This document shows positions 54,350 to 62,710 of a stretch of DNA of 64,000 nucleotides, piece by piece. Position numbers and translations under genes: made by a program. How positions within the stretch are numbered: the stretch's first letter is position 1; every line of letters begins with the position of its first letter. Source of the stretch: Defluviitaleaceae bacterium (lineage in GTDB: Bacteria; Bacillota; Clostridia; Lachnospirales; WRAX01); NCBI GenBank assembly GCA_009780415.1, contig WRAC01000003.1:1-64000 (forward strand), in the 5' to 3' direction. The notes beneath the pieces are model-generated. The model was not told the origin of the DNA. It was given only the letters and a program-made list of their open reading frames with translations, and did no database searches.

Positions 54350-55940
54350 TGGCGAAATACGTACGATGGATGGTAGCCGCCCGGTTGTTCAAGCCATCGG
54401 TATTAAGGATGGCCTTATAGCCTGTATTGGAGACGACAACGAGGTGCTGGCACGGAAAACGCCCGTTACGGAAATCATTGACGCGGGCGGGCGCTGCGTT
54501 ATTCCGGGGCTGAATGATTCGCATATGCATTTGCTTGGTTACGCCGCCGGTAAAGACGGAGCGGATCTGACTTCGGCGCGTTCCATAGATGATATTATTA
54601 CTATACTAAAAGCCCATATTTCCGCGAAATGTGTACCGGAGGGCACCGTTGTGACGGGCGGCGGCTTTAATGAAAATATGTTCGCGGATAAAAATTCCCC
54701 TTCCAGGCGCGAGCTGGATATGGCCTCGGACAAACATCCCATATGCATCGTCCGCGCCTGCCGCCATGTTTGCGTTGTTAACAGCCTGATGATAGAGCGT
54801 TCGGGCATACGTCCGGATATGGCGGTTGACGGCGGTGAGGTTTTGTTATATCCCGACGGGACGCTAAGCGGCGTGTTAACCGAAAACGCGATGGATTTGC
54901 CGAAAACCAATAAAGGGCCTATGCCAACCGAACGTATAAAGGAGCTGCTTAGGCTTGCCGCGCCGGGATTGGCGGCGGTTGGGATAACCTCCGTGCAGAC
55001 GGATGATTTTTATCCTATGTTTACAAAAGAAAATGTGATGGAAGCTTATACAAGCCTAGCTAGGGAAGGGGGGTTAACATTTCGCGTAACGGAGCAATGC
55101 CGCGCTTTTGATGTTGATGAATGCCGCGTTATTTTAAGCCTGCCCCAACCCATACCGGAGATTCAGCCAATGTTCCGGCTTGGGCCGGTTAAACTTTTCG
55201 CGGACGGTTCGCTTGGCGCGCGCACGGCTTTCATGCGGGAGGATTATCACGACGCTCCGGGCGTAAGGGGTGTCGCCATTTATACGCGGGCCGCCTTGAA
55301 CGAGCTTGTCTGGCTTATCCATTCCGGCGGGAGGGATGCGGCGATCCATGCCATTGGCGATGGAACCATAAACATGGCGCTGGATGCCATTGAATCGGCG
55401 CAAACAAAACATCCGCGCCCGGACGCCAGACACGGCATTGTCCACGCGCAAATTACCACGCCGGATTTGTTGGAACGCTTTAAAAGCTTGAAAGTAATGG
55501 CTTTTATCCAACCAATTTTCATACACGCAGACGCCCCGATTGCCGCGCGGCGCGTTGGAACCGAAAAAGCGGCGACCAGCTACGCCTTTAAAACACTTTT
55601 AGATACCGGCGTTCATATCCCGACGGGTACCGATTGCCCGGTTGAGCCTTTTGACCCCTTTGATAATATTTATTGCGCCGTTACAAGAAAAGGGCTGACT
55701 GGGGATCCGCCGGAGGGTTTCAACCCGGATCAGGCCCTGAGCGTAGAAGAAGCGGTCCGCGCCTACACAACCCACAGCGCATACGCGTCGCGGGAGGAGC
55801 ATGTGAAGGGTAAGCTGGTACCGGGTTTTTATGCCGACCTTGCAATTTTATCCCGCAACATTTTTGCGGTAAGCCCCGAAGCAATCCCAGGCACGAAATC
55901 TGATATAACAATAGTTGGAGGGAAGATAATTACAAGGTAA
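54330..55940 (+). CDS. Amidohydrolase family 3 protein (YtcJ-like)
   Basis: A 536-residue metal-dependent hydrolase. The first strand has VIPGLNDSHMHLLGYAAGKD (HxH-type ligand), followed by HAIGDGTINMALDAIE and FGIVHAQ-like ARHGIVHAQITTPD, and PTGTDCPVEPFDPF near the C-terminus with the conserved Asp. The YtcJ/LAF3 group cleaves N-acyl or amide substrates. It starts within the end of the isomerase-like gene and probably forms a two-gene unit with it. Its 3' end overlaps uxaA (convergent) by 11 bp. Confidence 0.88.
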   Translation: MDIIIYNGEIRTMDGSRPVVQAIGIKDGLIACIGDDNEVLARKTPVTEIIDAGGRCVIPGLNDSHMHLLGYAAGKDGADLTSARSIDDIITILKAHISAKCVPEGTVVTGGGFNENMFADKNSPSRRELDMASDKHPICIVRACRHVCVVNSLMIERSGIRPDMAVDGGEVLLYPDGTLSGVLTENAMDLPKTNKGPMPTERIKELLRLAAPGLAAVGITSVQTDDFYPMFTKENVMEAYTSLAREGGLTFRVTEQCRAFDVDECRVILSLPQPIPEIQPMFRLGPVKLFADGSLGARTAFMREDYHDAPGVRGVAIYTRAALNELVWLIHSGGRDAAIHAIGDGTINMALDAIESAQTKHPRPDARHGIVHAQITTPDLLERFKSLKVMAFIQPIFIHADAPIAARRVGTEKAATSYAFKTLLDTGVHIPTGTDCPVEPFDPFDNIYCAVTRKGLTGDPPEGFNPDQALSVEEAVRAYTTHSAYASREEHVKGKLVPGFYADLAILSRNIFAVSPEAIPGTKSDITIVGGKIITR

Positions 55941-57381
55941 CCCCGTTTTTGAAGATTGCCATGTCACGTATCCCGTTTTGCTCGGTTTTTGTCTGCTCTT
56001 CCCCATTTGCGAGGCGTATGACGTATTTGTAAAAGCGTTCCGCCATGATTTCCATGGTTTCGCCTGAGATAAGCGGCCCCGCGTCAAAATCAATCCAATT
56101 GCGTTTTTTATCGTATAACGGCGTGTTTGATGAAATTTTAACGGTTGGCACGGGCGAACCGAAAGGCGTGCCGCGCCCCGTCGTAAACAGCACCAAATGC
56201 GCCCCGCTTGCCGCCAGCGCCGTTGCGGCAACCAGATCATTGCCCGGCGATTCAAGCAGGTTCAAGCCCTTTACGGTTAAAGCCGCGCCATAGGGCAAGA
56301 CATCTACAACATCGGCTGTTCCGGCCTTTTGGGTACAACCCAGCGATTTATCCTCAAGGGTTGAAATGCCGCCGTCCTTATTTCCCGGCGACGGATTTTC
56401 GTAAACGGGTAAGCCGTGATTTGCGTAATAGGCCTTAAAACCGTTTATCATGGCAACGGTCTTATTAAAAATCTCTTCGTTAACACAACGGTCCATCAAG
56501 ATTGTTTCCGCGCCGAACATTTCCGGCACCTCGGTCAATATGGCCGAGCCGCCTTCGGCGATCAAGATATCGGAAAACGCGCCGGTAAGCGGGTTGGCGG
56601 TGATACCGGAAAGACCGTCGCTGCCGCCGCATTTCAAACCGATGACAAGCTCGGATGTTGGGACGGGTTCGCGTTTATCAGCTGCTGCCGCTTTAATCAA
56701 TTCCCCAATCAGAGCAAGAGCGGCGGCTTCCTCGTCCTCATGATCCTGACAAACAAGGAATTTCACGCGGTTCCGGTCAACATCGCCAAGCATTTCCATC
56801 ATCCCGTCCATACAGTTGTTTTCGCAGCCCAACCCCAGAACCAGCGCACCTCCGGCGTTCGGATGCTTCACCAGCCCGCACAGCGCCTTTTTTGTCGTTT
56901 CATGGTCATCGGCAAGCTGTGAGCAGCCCAAGGGATGCGGAAAGGCGTAGCAGCCCTGAACGCTGCCGTATAGCATGGCTTCCGCTTTTCTGACAACCGA
57001 CGCGGCTGTGCCGTTCACGCATCCGACCGTCGGGATTATCCAAATTTCATTCCGTATACCGACTTTTCCATTAGCGCGCTTGAAACCCATAAATATTCCG
57101 GGTTCGCGCGGCGCGAGCTTTGAGGGTTTTGGGTTGTATGTATACTCCAATTCCCCGGCAAGTTTTGTTTTGATGTTGTGGATATGCACTTTTTCACCGG
57201 ATTTTATGGTCATTATGGCAAGGCCTATGGGATAGCCGTATTTTATTACGTTTTCGCCCGGAGGAATGTCGGCAAGGGCGGTTTTATGCCCGAAATCAGG
57301 GTCGCCGGGCTTGATGTTTACCGCTACGTTGTCATTTTCGTGGAGCTTTATGAAGTCCAAGGCTTTACCCTCCAAATCCAA
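55930..57381 (-). CDS. uxaA: Altronate dehydratase
   Basis: A 483-residue enzyme that dehydrates D-altronate to 2-keto-3-deoxygluconate. The N-terminal SAF domain (FIKLHENDNVAVNIKPGD) is followed by the GalactarD/UxaA catalytic part with GFKRANGKVGIRNEIWIIPT, HPLGCSQLADDHE, GLKCGGSDGLSGITANP and GRGTPFGSPVPTVKISSN. It is the last gene of the hexuronate operon. Its start lies inside the end of uxaB (34-bp overlap). Confidence 0.93.
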   Translation of the reverse strand: MDLEGKALDFIKLHENDNVAVNIKPGDPDFGHKTALADIPPGENVIKYGYPIGLAIMTIKSGEKVHIHNIKTKLAGELEYTYNPKPSKLAPREPGIFMGFKRANGKVGIRNEIWIIPTVGCVNGTAASVVRKAEAMLYGSVQGCYAFPHPLGCSQLADDHETTKKALCGLVKHPNAGGALVLGLGCENNCMDGMMEMLGDVDRNRVKFLVCQDHEDEEAAALALIGELIKAAAADKREPVPTSELVIGLKCGGSDGLSGITANPLTGAFSDILIAEGGSAILTEVPEMFGAETILMDRCVNEEIFNKTVAMINGFKAYYANHGLPVYENPSPGNKDGGISTLEDKSLGCTQKAGTADVVDVLPYGAALTVKGLNLLESPGNDLVAATALAASGAHLVLFTTGRGTPFGSPVPTVKISSNTPLYDKKRNWIDFDAGPLISGETMEIMAERFYKYVIRLANGEEQTKTEQNGIRDMAIFKNGVTL

Positions 57382-58808
57382 GGCTTTGCGGTCTCCATCT
57401 CTACGGCCTTACGCATACCATGCTGTATTATGCTTTCCAAAGATACCGATACGGTTTCCATCAAACCGGGTATCTGTGTTAAATCCTCTCCCCAAAAATC
57501 GGCGCGCAGCAGGCATTCGCGCGTTAAATCGCTTGGCGTAAGGCCTGCGTTTTCCTTGAAAAAATTTAAGACGGCTTCATCATCCCGCAGTTCGTAATCG
57601 CCGCCCATATAAAAGCGGAGCAGAGCCGCAAGGGAAAAACACAGGGTTTGAGGCAATTCGCCGTATTGCTCATATGTTTCTAAAATCGTCGGAAGTACTC
57701 GCGCGCGGAATTTTGACACCGAATTTAAGGCGATGGACAACAGATTATGTCTTATATAGGGGTTTTCAAACCGTTCGAATACAGAACCGCTGAACCACCA
57801 GGACTCCTTTGCCGGAAGCGGTACCGTGGGTGCAAGCTCCGTAAGGGAAGCCTTCGCCAAAAAACCGCGGAATGTCAAGTCCTTCATCATCTCGCCGACG
57901 GTTCTGATACCGGAAAGGTACGCCGCCAGAACGCTTGACGTATGCGCCCCGTTCAGCAGGCGAACCTTGCGCTCGCGATAAGGTTTCAGATCCTTTGTAA
58001 AGATTACGGGAATTCCGGCCTTATCCATCGGGAACTCCGCCGCCACAGCCTCGGGATATTCGCATTCTATAACCCAAAGCGCGAAAGGCTCGCCCGCGGC
58101 AATTAGCTTGTCCGTATAACCCCATTCGGCTTCCAGCGCCGCCGCCTCATCAGCGGGATAACCCGTAACGATGCGGTCAACCAGCGTGTTGCAAAAAATA
58201 TTGGCTTCGTTCAGCCATTTCTTAAAAGCGCTCGGCAAGTTCCACCGCTCGGCGTGTTTTAGGCAGCACTCCAGCAATTTTTCGCCGTTTTTGTCTATAA
58301 GCTCAACGGGCAGGATAATCAAGCCCTTATCAAATGCGCCGTTAAAAGCTGTGAAGCGTTCGTACAGGAATTTTGTCAGCTTACCCGGGAAGCTTGAGGG
58401 CGGCGACATTTCCAGCGTGTCGTTTTCATCGTAAACTATGCCCGCCTCGGTGGTATTCGATACGATAAAGCGAAGCTCCGGCGTTTTAGCGAAAGCGGCG
58501 TATGCTTCGTATTCGCCGTACGCGTCCGTCGCTCCGTTTATACAGGTTATTACGCGTTTTTCCTGGGCAGGCTCCGCGTTATCTATACCGCGCAAAAGGA
58601 CTGTGTATACGCAGTCCTGAGCTTTAAACGCGTCCAAATCACCGCTTTGAATGGGTTTTATTATCTGTACGCTTGAGTTGAACAAACCTTTTTCATTTGC
58701 TTTATCAACCACATAATCCACAAAAGCGCGCAAAAAATTGCCTTCACCATATTGCAGAATTCTCACGGGACGGGGAGTTTTGGTTATTGTGTAATTCACA
58801 GGCTTCAT
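57348..58808 (-). CDS. uxaB: Tagaturonate reductase
   Basis: A 486-residue mannitol-dehydrogenase-family enzyme that reduces tagaturonate to altronate with NADH. VRILQYGEGNFLRAFVDYVV is the UxaB nucleotide-binding opening. Later motifs are VELIDKNGEKLLECCLKH and RKVRLLNGAHTSSVLAAYLSG, the latter with the catalytic Lys/Asn-type residues. Pairing with uxaA favours tagaturonate over fructuronate. It overlaps kdgK by 4 bp. Confidence 0.9.
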   Translation of the reverse strand: MKPVNYTITKTPRPVRILQYGEGNFLRAFVDYVVDKANEKGLFNSSVQIIKPIQSGDLDAFKAQDCVYTVLLRGIDNAEPAQEKRVITCINGATDAYGEYEAYAAFAKTPELRFIVSNTTEAGIVYDENDTLEMSPPSSFPGKLTKFLYERFTAFNGAFDKGLIILPVELIDKNGEKLLECCLKHAERWNLPSAFKKWLNEANIFCNTLVDRIVTGYPADEAAALEAEWGYTDKLIAAGEPFALWVIECEYPEAVAAEFPMDKAGIPVIFTKDLKPYRERKVRLLNGAHTSSVLAAYLSGIRTVGEMMKDLTFRGFLAKASLTELAPTVPLPAKESWWFSGSVFERFENPYIRHNLLSIALNSVSKFRARVLPTILETYEQYGELPQTLCFSLAALLRFYMGGDYELRDDEAVLNFFKENAGLTPSDLTRECLLRADFWGEDLTQIPGLMETVSVSLESIIQHGMRKAVEMETAKPWIWRVKPWTS

Positions 58809-59893
58809 CGCTGTACCCTCGCGCCGCCGCCTTTCATCAGGGCTTCCACCTCTTTTTGTGAAGCCATGGAGGTATCGCCCGGCGTCGTCATTGCCAGCGC
58901 GCCGTGGCAGATGCCGTAATTTAAGGCTGTTTGCGGGTCTTTGCCCGTCAGCAGGCCGTAAATTAACCCGCTGGCAAAACTGTCGCCGCCGCCGACCCGG
59001 TCAAGTATCTCCATACCGTTAAATTCAAGGCCGGTGAAAATTTGCCCGCCGGCGAAGCAAAGGGCCGTCCAGTCGTTATCGGTTGCAGACCTGACTGTTC
59101 GCAGCGTGCTTGCGATCACCTTAAAATTGGGGTACGCCGCGGCTACCGTACGAAGCATGTTTTTATAGCCGGATATGTCGAGATGGCTGAGGTTCTCCGT
59201 GTTTCCGGGAATCTCAAACCCCAAGCAGGCGATAAAATCTTCTTCGTTGCCAAGCATAACGTCAACATATTTCGCTATTTCCTTGTTGACCTCCTGCGCC
59301 TTGGCGTGACCGCCGATACCGTCCCAAAGGGAAGGCCGGTAATTAAGGTCGTAACTGACGATGGTTCCATGTTTTTTAGCGCATTTAGCGGCTTCCAGAG
59401 CGATTTCCGCCGTAGTTTCGGAGAGCGCGGCAAAAATCCCGCCTGTATGCAGCCATTTCACGCCGCATTTACCGAAGATATACTCCCAATCTATATCGCC
59501 GGGCTTTAGTTTTGAAACGGCGGTGTTTGCCCTGTCGCTTACGCCTACCGCGCCGCGTACGCCAAAGCCGCGTTCAGTGAAATTCAAACCGTTGCGGGCG
59601 CTGCGGCCTATGCCGTCATAAGGCAGCCATTTGATAAACCTTGTATCCACACCGCCTTGTAAAATAAAATCCTCAACCAGCCGCCCTATGTCATTGTCGG
59701 TGAAGGCCGTGACCACGGCGGTGTTCAGCCGGAAACATTTGCGCAGTCCGCGCGCCACGTTGTATTCGCCGCCGCCTTCCCACGCGGTGAATGAGCGCGC
59801 GGTGCGGATCCTGCCCTCACCGGGGTCAAGGCGCAGCATAACCTCTCCCAGCGATATTTGGTCAAACATGCAATTTTGCTTTATGTTCAGCAT
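58805..59893 (-). CDS. kdgK: 2-dehydro-3-deoxygluconokinase (PfkB family)
   Basis: A 362-residue sugar kinase. The N-terminal GEVMLRLDPGEGRI and WEGGGEYNVARGLRK form the substrate side, and DRVGGGDSFASGLIYGLL carries the catalytic Asp and anion hole. It phosphorylates 2-keto-3-deoxygluconate to KDPG. The operon context (kduI, kduD, uxaB, uxaA) fixes this role better than sequence alone. AAAGGGG precedes the ATG. The KDPG aldolase gene is not in the window. Confidence 0.88.
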   Translation of the reverse strand: MLNIKQNCMFDQISLGEVMLRLDPGEGRIRTARSFTAWEGGGEYNVARGLRKCFRLNTAVVTAFTDNDIGRLVEDFILQGGVDTRFIKWLPYDGIGRSARNGLNFTERGFGVRGAVGVSDRANTAVSKLKPGDIDWEYIFGKCGVKWLHTGGIFAALSETTAEIALEAAKCAKKHGTIVSYDLNYRPSLWDGIGGHAKAQEVNKEIAKYVDVMLGNEEDFIACLGFEIPGNTENLSHLDISGYKNMLRTVAAAYPNFKVIASTLRTVRSATDNDWTALCFAGGQIFTGLEFNGMEILDRVGGGDSFASGLIYGLLTGKDPQTALNYGICHGALAMTTPGDTSMASQKEVEALMKGGGARVQR

Positions 59894-59903
59894 AAAATCC
59901 CCT

Positions 59904-60680
59904 TTATGGCATTTTTCCGATATACGCCAGAATACCGCCGTCTACGTATAAAATATGCCCGTTAACAAAATCGGAGGCGGCGGAAGCCAAAAAGACCGCC
60001 GGGCCTTTCAGATCGTCGGTTTTGCCCCAGCGCCCCGCTGGAGTCTTTGAAATGATAAAGCTGTTGAACGGATGCCCCGGTTCGCGCAGGGGCGCGGTTT
60101 GCGGCGTTTCGATATAACCCGGGCCAATGCCGTTGCACTGGATGTTTTGCCCGCCGAACTCGCTGGCTATGTTCTTTGTCAGCATCTTCAAGCCGCCCTT
60201 CGCCGCCGCGTAAGCGGAAACAGTTTCGCGCCCCAGCTCCGACATCATGCTGCATATGTTGATGATTTTGCCGCCGCCCTTGGCAATCATCGATGGGATA
60301 ACCGCTTTTGCCATAATAAACGGAGCGTTCAAGTCAACGTCGATAACCTTGCGGAAATCCTCAGCGCTCATCTCGGTCATGGGCACGCGCTTGATAATCC
60401 CGGCGTTGTTAACCAGAATGTCAATAACGCCGACTTCCTTTTCAATCTGCTTGACCATCGCCTGAACGCCGGGCTCGTCGGTAACATCGCAGACATAGCC
60501 GTGAGCCTCTATCCCGGCCTCACTGTAAGCCGCCAGGCCTTTATCGACAAGTTCTTGGTTTATATCATTGAAAACAATCCCGGCCCCGGCTTCCGCCAAA
60601 GCCTGCGCAATGGCGAATCCAATGCCGTAGCTGCCGCCGGTGACCAGCGCGGTTTTACCCTTTAAGCAAAAAATATCCAT
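59904..60680 (-). CDS. kduD: 2-keto-3-deoxygluconate 5-dehydrogenase (SDR)
   Basis: A 258-residue short-chain dehydrogenase: cofactor loop TGGSYGIGFAIAQALAE, NNAGIIKRVPMTEM, catalytic Ser in NICSMMSELGRETVSAYAAAKGG with Tyr and Lys. The IKRVP motif and position behind kduI support KduD over a generic gluconate 5-dehydrogenase. It turns 2,5-diketo-3-deoxygluconate into KDG. It starts directly after kduI. Confidence 0.9.
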   Translation of the reverse strand: MDIFCLKGKTALVTGGSYGIGFAIAQALAEAGAGIVFNDINQELVDKGLAAYSEAGIEAHGYVCDVTDEPGVQAMVKQIEKEVGVIDILVNNAGIIKRVPMTEMSAEDFRKVIDVDLNAPFIMAKAVIPSMIAKGGGKIINICSMMSELGRETVSAYAAAKGGLKMLTKNIASEFGGQNIQCNGIGPGYIETPQTAPLREPGHPFNSFIISKTPAGRWGKTDDLKGPAVFLASAASDFVNGHILYVDGGILAYIGKMP

Positions 60681-61523
60681 TTATTTCAACTCCGTTGTCT
60701 TAATAGTGTCCATATCGGTAAACGCTTGATTTTCGCCGCCCATGGCCCAAATAAAGGTGTAGTTCGAAGTGCCGCAGCCGGCGTGGATGCTCCAGCTTGG
60801 GCTTATAACGGCTTGCTCGTTGTTCATGACAAGATGGCGCGTTTCGCTTGGTTCGCCCATCATGTGGAACACAACCTGACCTTCGGGGATTTCAAAATAG
60901 GTGTAAATCTCCATGCGGCGCTCGTGGGTATGCGCGGGCATAGTGTTCCACACGCTGCCGGAATCCAGGCTGGTCATGCCCATCAAAAGCTGGCAGGTCT
61001 CAAGCACGTCGGGGTGGATAAACTGGCGTATTACGCGTTTGTTGGCTGTTTCGTCCGCGCCGAGGGGCTGCTGCTTCGCTTCCGCCGCCGTAATCATCTT
61101 GGTTTCGCAAGACTTGCGCGCGGGCGCGCTGACAGCGTAAAATTTCGCGGGGTTCGCGGCGTCCGCACTCTCGAAGGTTATATTTTCCGTACCTCTGGTT
61201 ATGTACAGACAGTCCTTATAACCCATTTCAAAACGCTCGTCCCCGGCGGTCACAACTCCCGGCCCTCCGATGTTAAACATACCCAGCTCGCGCCGTTCAA
61301 GGAAAAACTTCGTGCCGAAGTTCGCCCACACATCAATACCTTTATCTACCGGCACAACCTCATTAACGGGCATGATACCAAGCGTCACCATCCTGTCCAC
61401 ATGGCTGTAAACGGCAACCACCGTGTCCGGCCGGTATAAATCCTGTATAAGGAATTCGCCGCGCACTTCTTCAGTGGTGTAACGCCTAAAATCGCGTTGA
61501 TTTGCGGAATATCTAATGTCCAA
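60681..61523 (-). CDS. kduI: 5-keto-4-deoxyuronate isomerase
   Basis: A 280-residue cupin enzyme of pectin breakdown. The N-terminus is DIRYSANQRDFRRYTTEEVR. Zinc ligands lie in MPAHTHERRMEIYTYFEIPE (two His and Glu) with a further His in SWSIHAGCGTSNYTFIWAMG. It isomerises 4-deoxy-5-ketouronate before KduD. The start is TTG at 61523, 8 nt after AAGGAG. First gene of the operon, with promoter at 61571-61599. Confidence 0.95.
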   Translation of the reverse strand: MDIRYSANQRDFRRYTTEEVRGEFLIQDLYRPDTVVAVYSHVDRMVTLGIMPVNEVVPVDKGIDVWANFGTKFFLERRELGMFNIGGPGVVTAGDERFEMGYKDCLYITRGTENITFESADAANPAKFYAVSAPARKSCETKMITAAEAKQQPLGADETANKRVIRQFIHPDVLETCQLLMGMTSLDSGSVWNTMPAHTHERRMEIYTYFEIPEGQVVFHMMGEPSETRHLVMNNEQAVISPSWSIHAGCGTSNYTFIWAMGGENQAFTDMDTIKTTELK

Positions 61524-61538
61524 TGCAATCGCTCCTTT

Positions 61539-61560
61539 CGTTTTTTGATTCTTTTTGGCA
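61539..61560 (-). repeat. Dispersed leader repeat, copy C
   Basis: The minus strand reads GCCAAAAAGAATCAAAAAAC directly before GAAAGGAG of kduI. It matches copies A and B, but the upstream pairing arm is missing. Confidence 0.6.
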
Positions 61561-61570
61561 AGTTTGGGTA

Positions 61571-61599
61571 ATTATACCATATGTGTATCAGAAATACAA
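61571..61599 (-). promoter_or_regulatory. Sigma-A promoter of the kdu/uxa operon
   Basis: TTGTAT, a 17-bp spacer and TATAAT on the minus strand, about 45 bp upstream of the kduI start. Confidence 0.75.
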
Positions 61600-61611
61600 C
61601 GTCTTTTAAAT

Positions 61612-62451
61612 CTAAACGCTGCCCGATTCGTAAGTAAAGCCTTTGCCATGCACATCGGATACCGTGTCGGTTATCATAAAAGCCTTTTCGTCATGCTTGT
61701 TCACGATTGTTAATAACTGCTGATAATCCCTTTTGCCCAATGTTACCATCAGCATACGCCCCTCATTTCCGCTGTACGCCCCGATTATGGGTATAATTGT
61801 AACGCCCCTGCCTATATCGTGCAGAATTTCGTTGTATATGGAATCATGGCGGCCGCTTATTATATACACCATTTTTTTCTTGTTCGTACCGTTTTCAAGA
61901 TAGTTCATGGTCAGGGAGGTTATGAAGATAGACGAAACCGCGTAGAAAAAGATATCCACATTGTAAACCCACAGGCAGAGGATGACAACGGCGCCGTCCG
62001 TTATAAACAATCCTATCGCGGTATTTAGGTTGAAATATTTCTTCAGTATCAGGGGGGGGATGGCGGTGCCGCCGCTGGAGGCTTTGTGGTAGTACAGTAT
62101 TGAAACCGCCGCGCCGAATATAACGCTTCCCACAATCATTGACAGCATAGTGTCACGCACCAGCATTATCTTCGGCACAAGCCCAATAAACAGCGGCAGC
62201 AGTGAAGCCCCGATAACCGTGTTAAAGAATATTTCCCTGCCTAGAAAGATAAATGTTAAAACAAGCACGGCGGCGTTACAGACGAGTATCACCATTGACC
62301 GCTCAATGCCCATCAGCTCTTCCAAAATGATTCCAAGCCCCGTTATCCCGCCCGCCGCAATGCTGTGCGGCCCTAAAAACATATTGACGCTGACGCTTAT
62401 CAGGATTATCGCGAATGTGATATATAGAAGTTTTTTAATAAAATTAAACAT
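61612..62451 (-). CDS. YitT family membrane protein
   Basis: About 279 residues starting at ATG 62451 (MFNFIKKLLYITFAI), which has GAGG 6 nt upstream; an ATG at 62466 has no site. Five or six helices (SIAAGGITGLGIILEELMGI) are followed by a cytoplasmic DUF2179 domain from about residue 195 (VYIISGRHDSIYNEILHDIG). The function of YitT proteins is not established. The ribosome binding site is buried in a strong hairpin (62456-62497). Confidence 0.88.
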   Translation of the reverse strand: MFNFIKKLLYITFAIILISVSVNMFLGPHSIAAGGITGLGIILEELMGIERSMVILVCNAAVLVLTFIFLGREIFFNTVIGASLLPLFIGLVPKIMLVRDTMLSMIVGSVIFGAAVSILYYHKASSGGTAIPPLILKKYFNLNTAIGLFITDGAVVILCLWVYNVDIFFYAVSSIFITSLTMNYLENGTNKKKMVYIISGRHDSIYNEILHDIGRGVTIIPIIGAYSGNEGRMLMVTLGKRDYQQLLTIVNKHDEKAFMITDTVSDVHGKGFTYESGSV

Positions 62452-62455
62452 AAAA

Positions 62456-62497
62456 TACCTCGCCATAAATTAGTAAAATTTATTATGGCGAGGTATC
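62456..62497 (-). promoter_or_regulatory. Hairpin sequestering the YitT ribosome binding site
   Basis: On the minus strand ATACCTCGCCATAA pairs perfectly with TTATGGCGAGGTAT around a 14-nt AT loop. The GAGG of the ribosome binding site is in the 3' arm, and TTTTATG with the start codon follows. It can hide the site or act as a terminator. Confidence 0.65.
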
Positions 62498-62517
62498 ATT
62501 TATTTATTCATCGGTTA

Positions 62518-62707
62518 AGAGCCTATCCAACATTAAGAACGAAGTGTATTTCGCGGATTTTTTTCGTCTTGCTAGGAACCCGCTGGTTTGCCCGAAGGGC
62601 AAACCGCCAGATCCGCACGTACCTATAGGTACGTAAGGAATTTCGTGACGACGCAAGACGGAAAAAATACCGAAAGACACGAAGTTCCTTAATGTTGAAT
62701 AGGCTCT
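62518..62707. mobile_element. MITE-like palindromic element (about 190 bp)
   Basis: The ends are long imperfect inverted repeats: AGAGCCTATCCAACATTAAG on the left and the complement of AGAGCCTATTCAACATTAAG on the right. Pairing continues inward through GTGT-TTTCG and CGTCTTGC/GCAAGACG to the centre, which has its own CCGCTGGTTTGCCC/GGGCAAACCG and ACGTACCTATAGGTACGT palindromes. No coding sequence is present. No clear target duplication is seen. Confidence 0.75.
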
Positions 62708-62710
62708 AAG

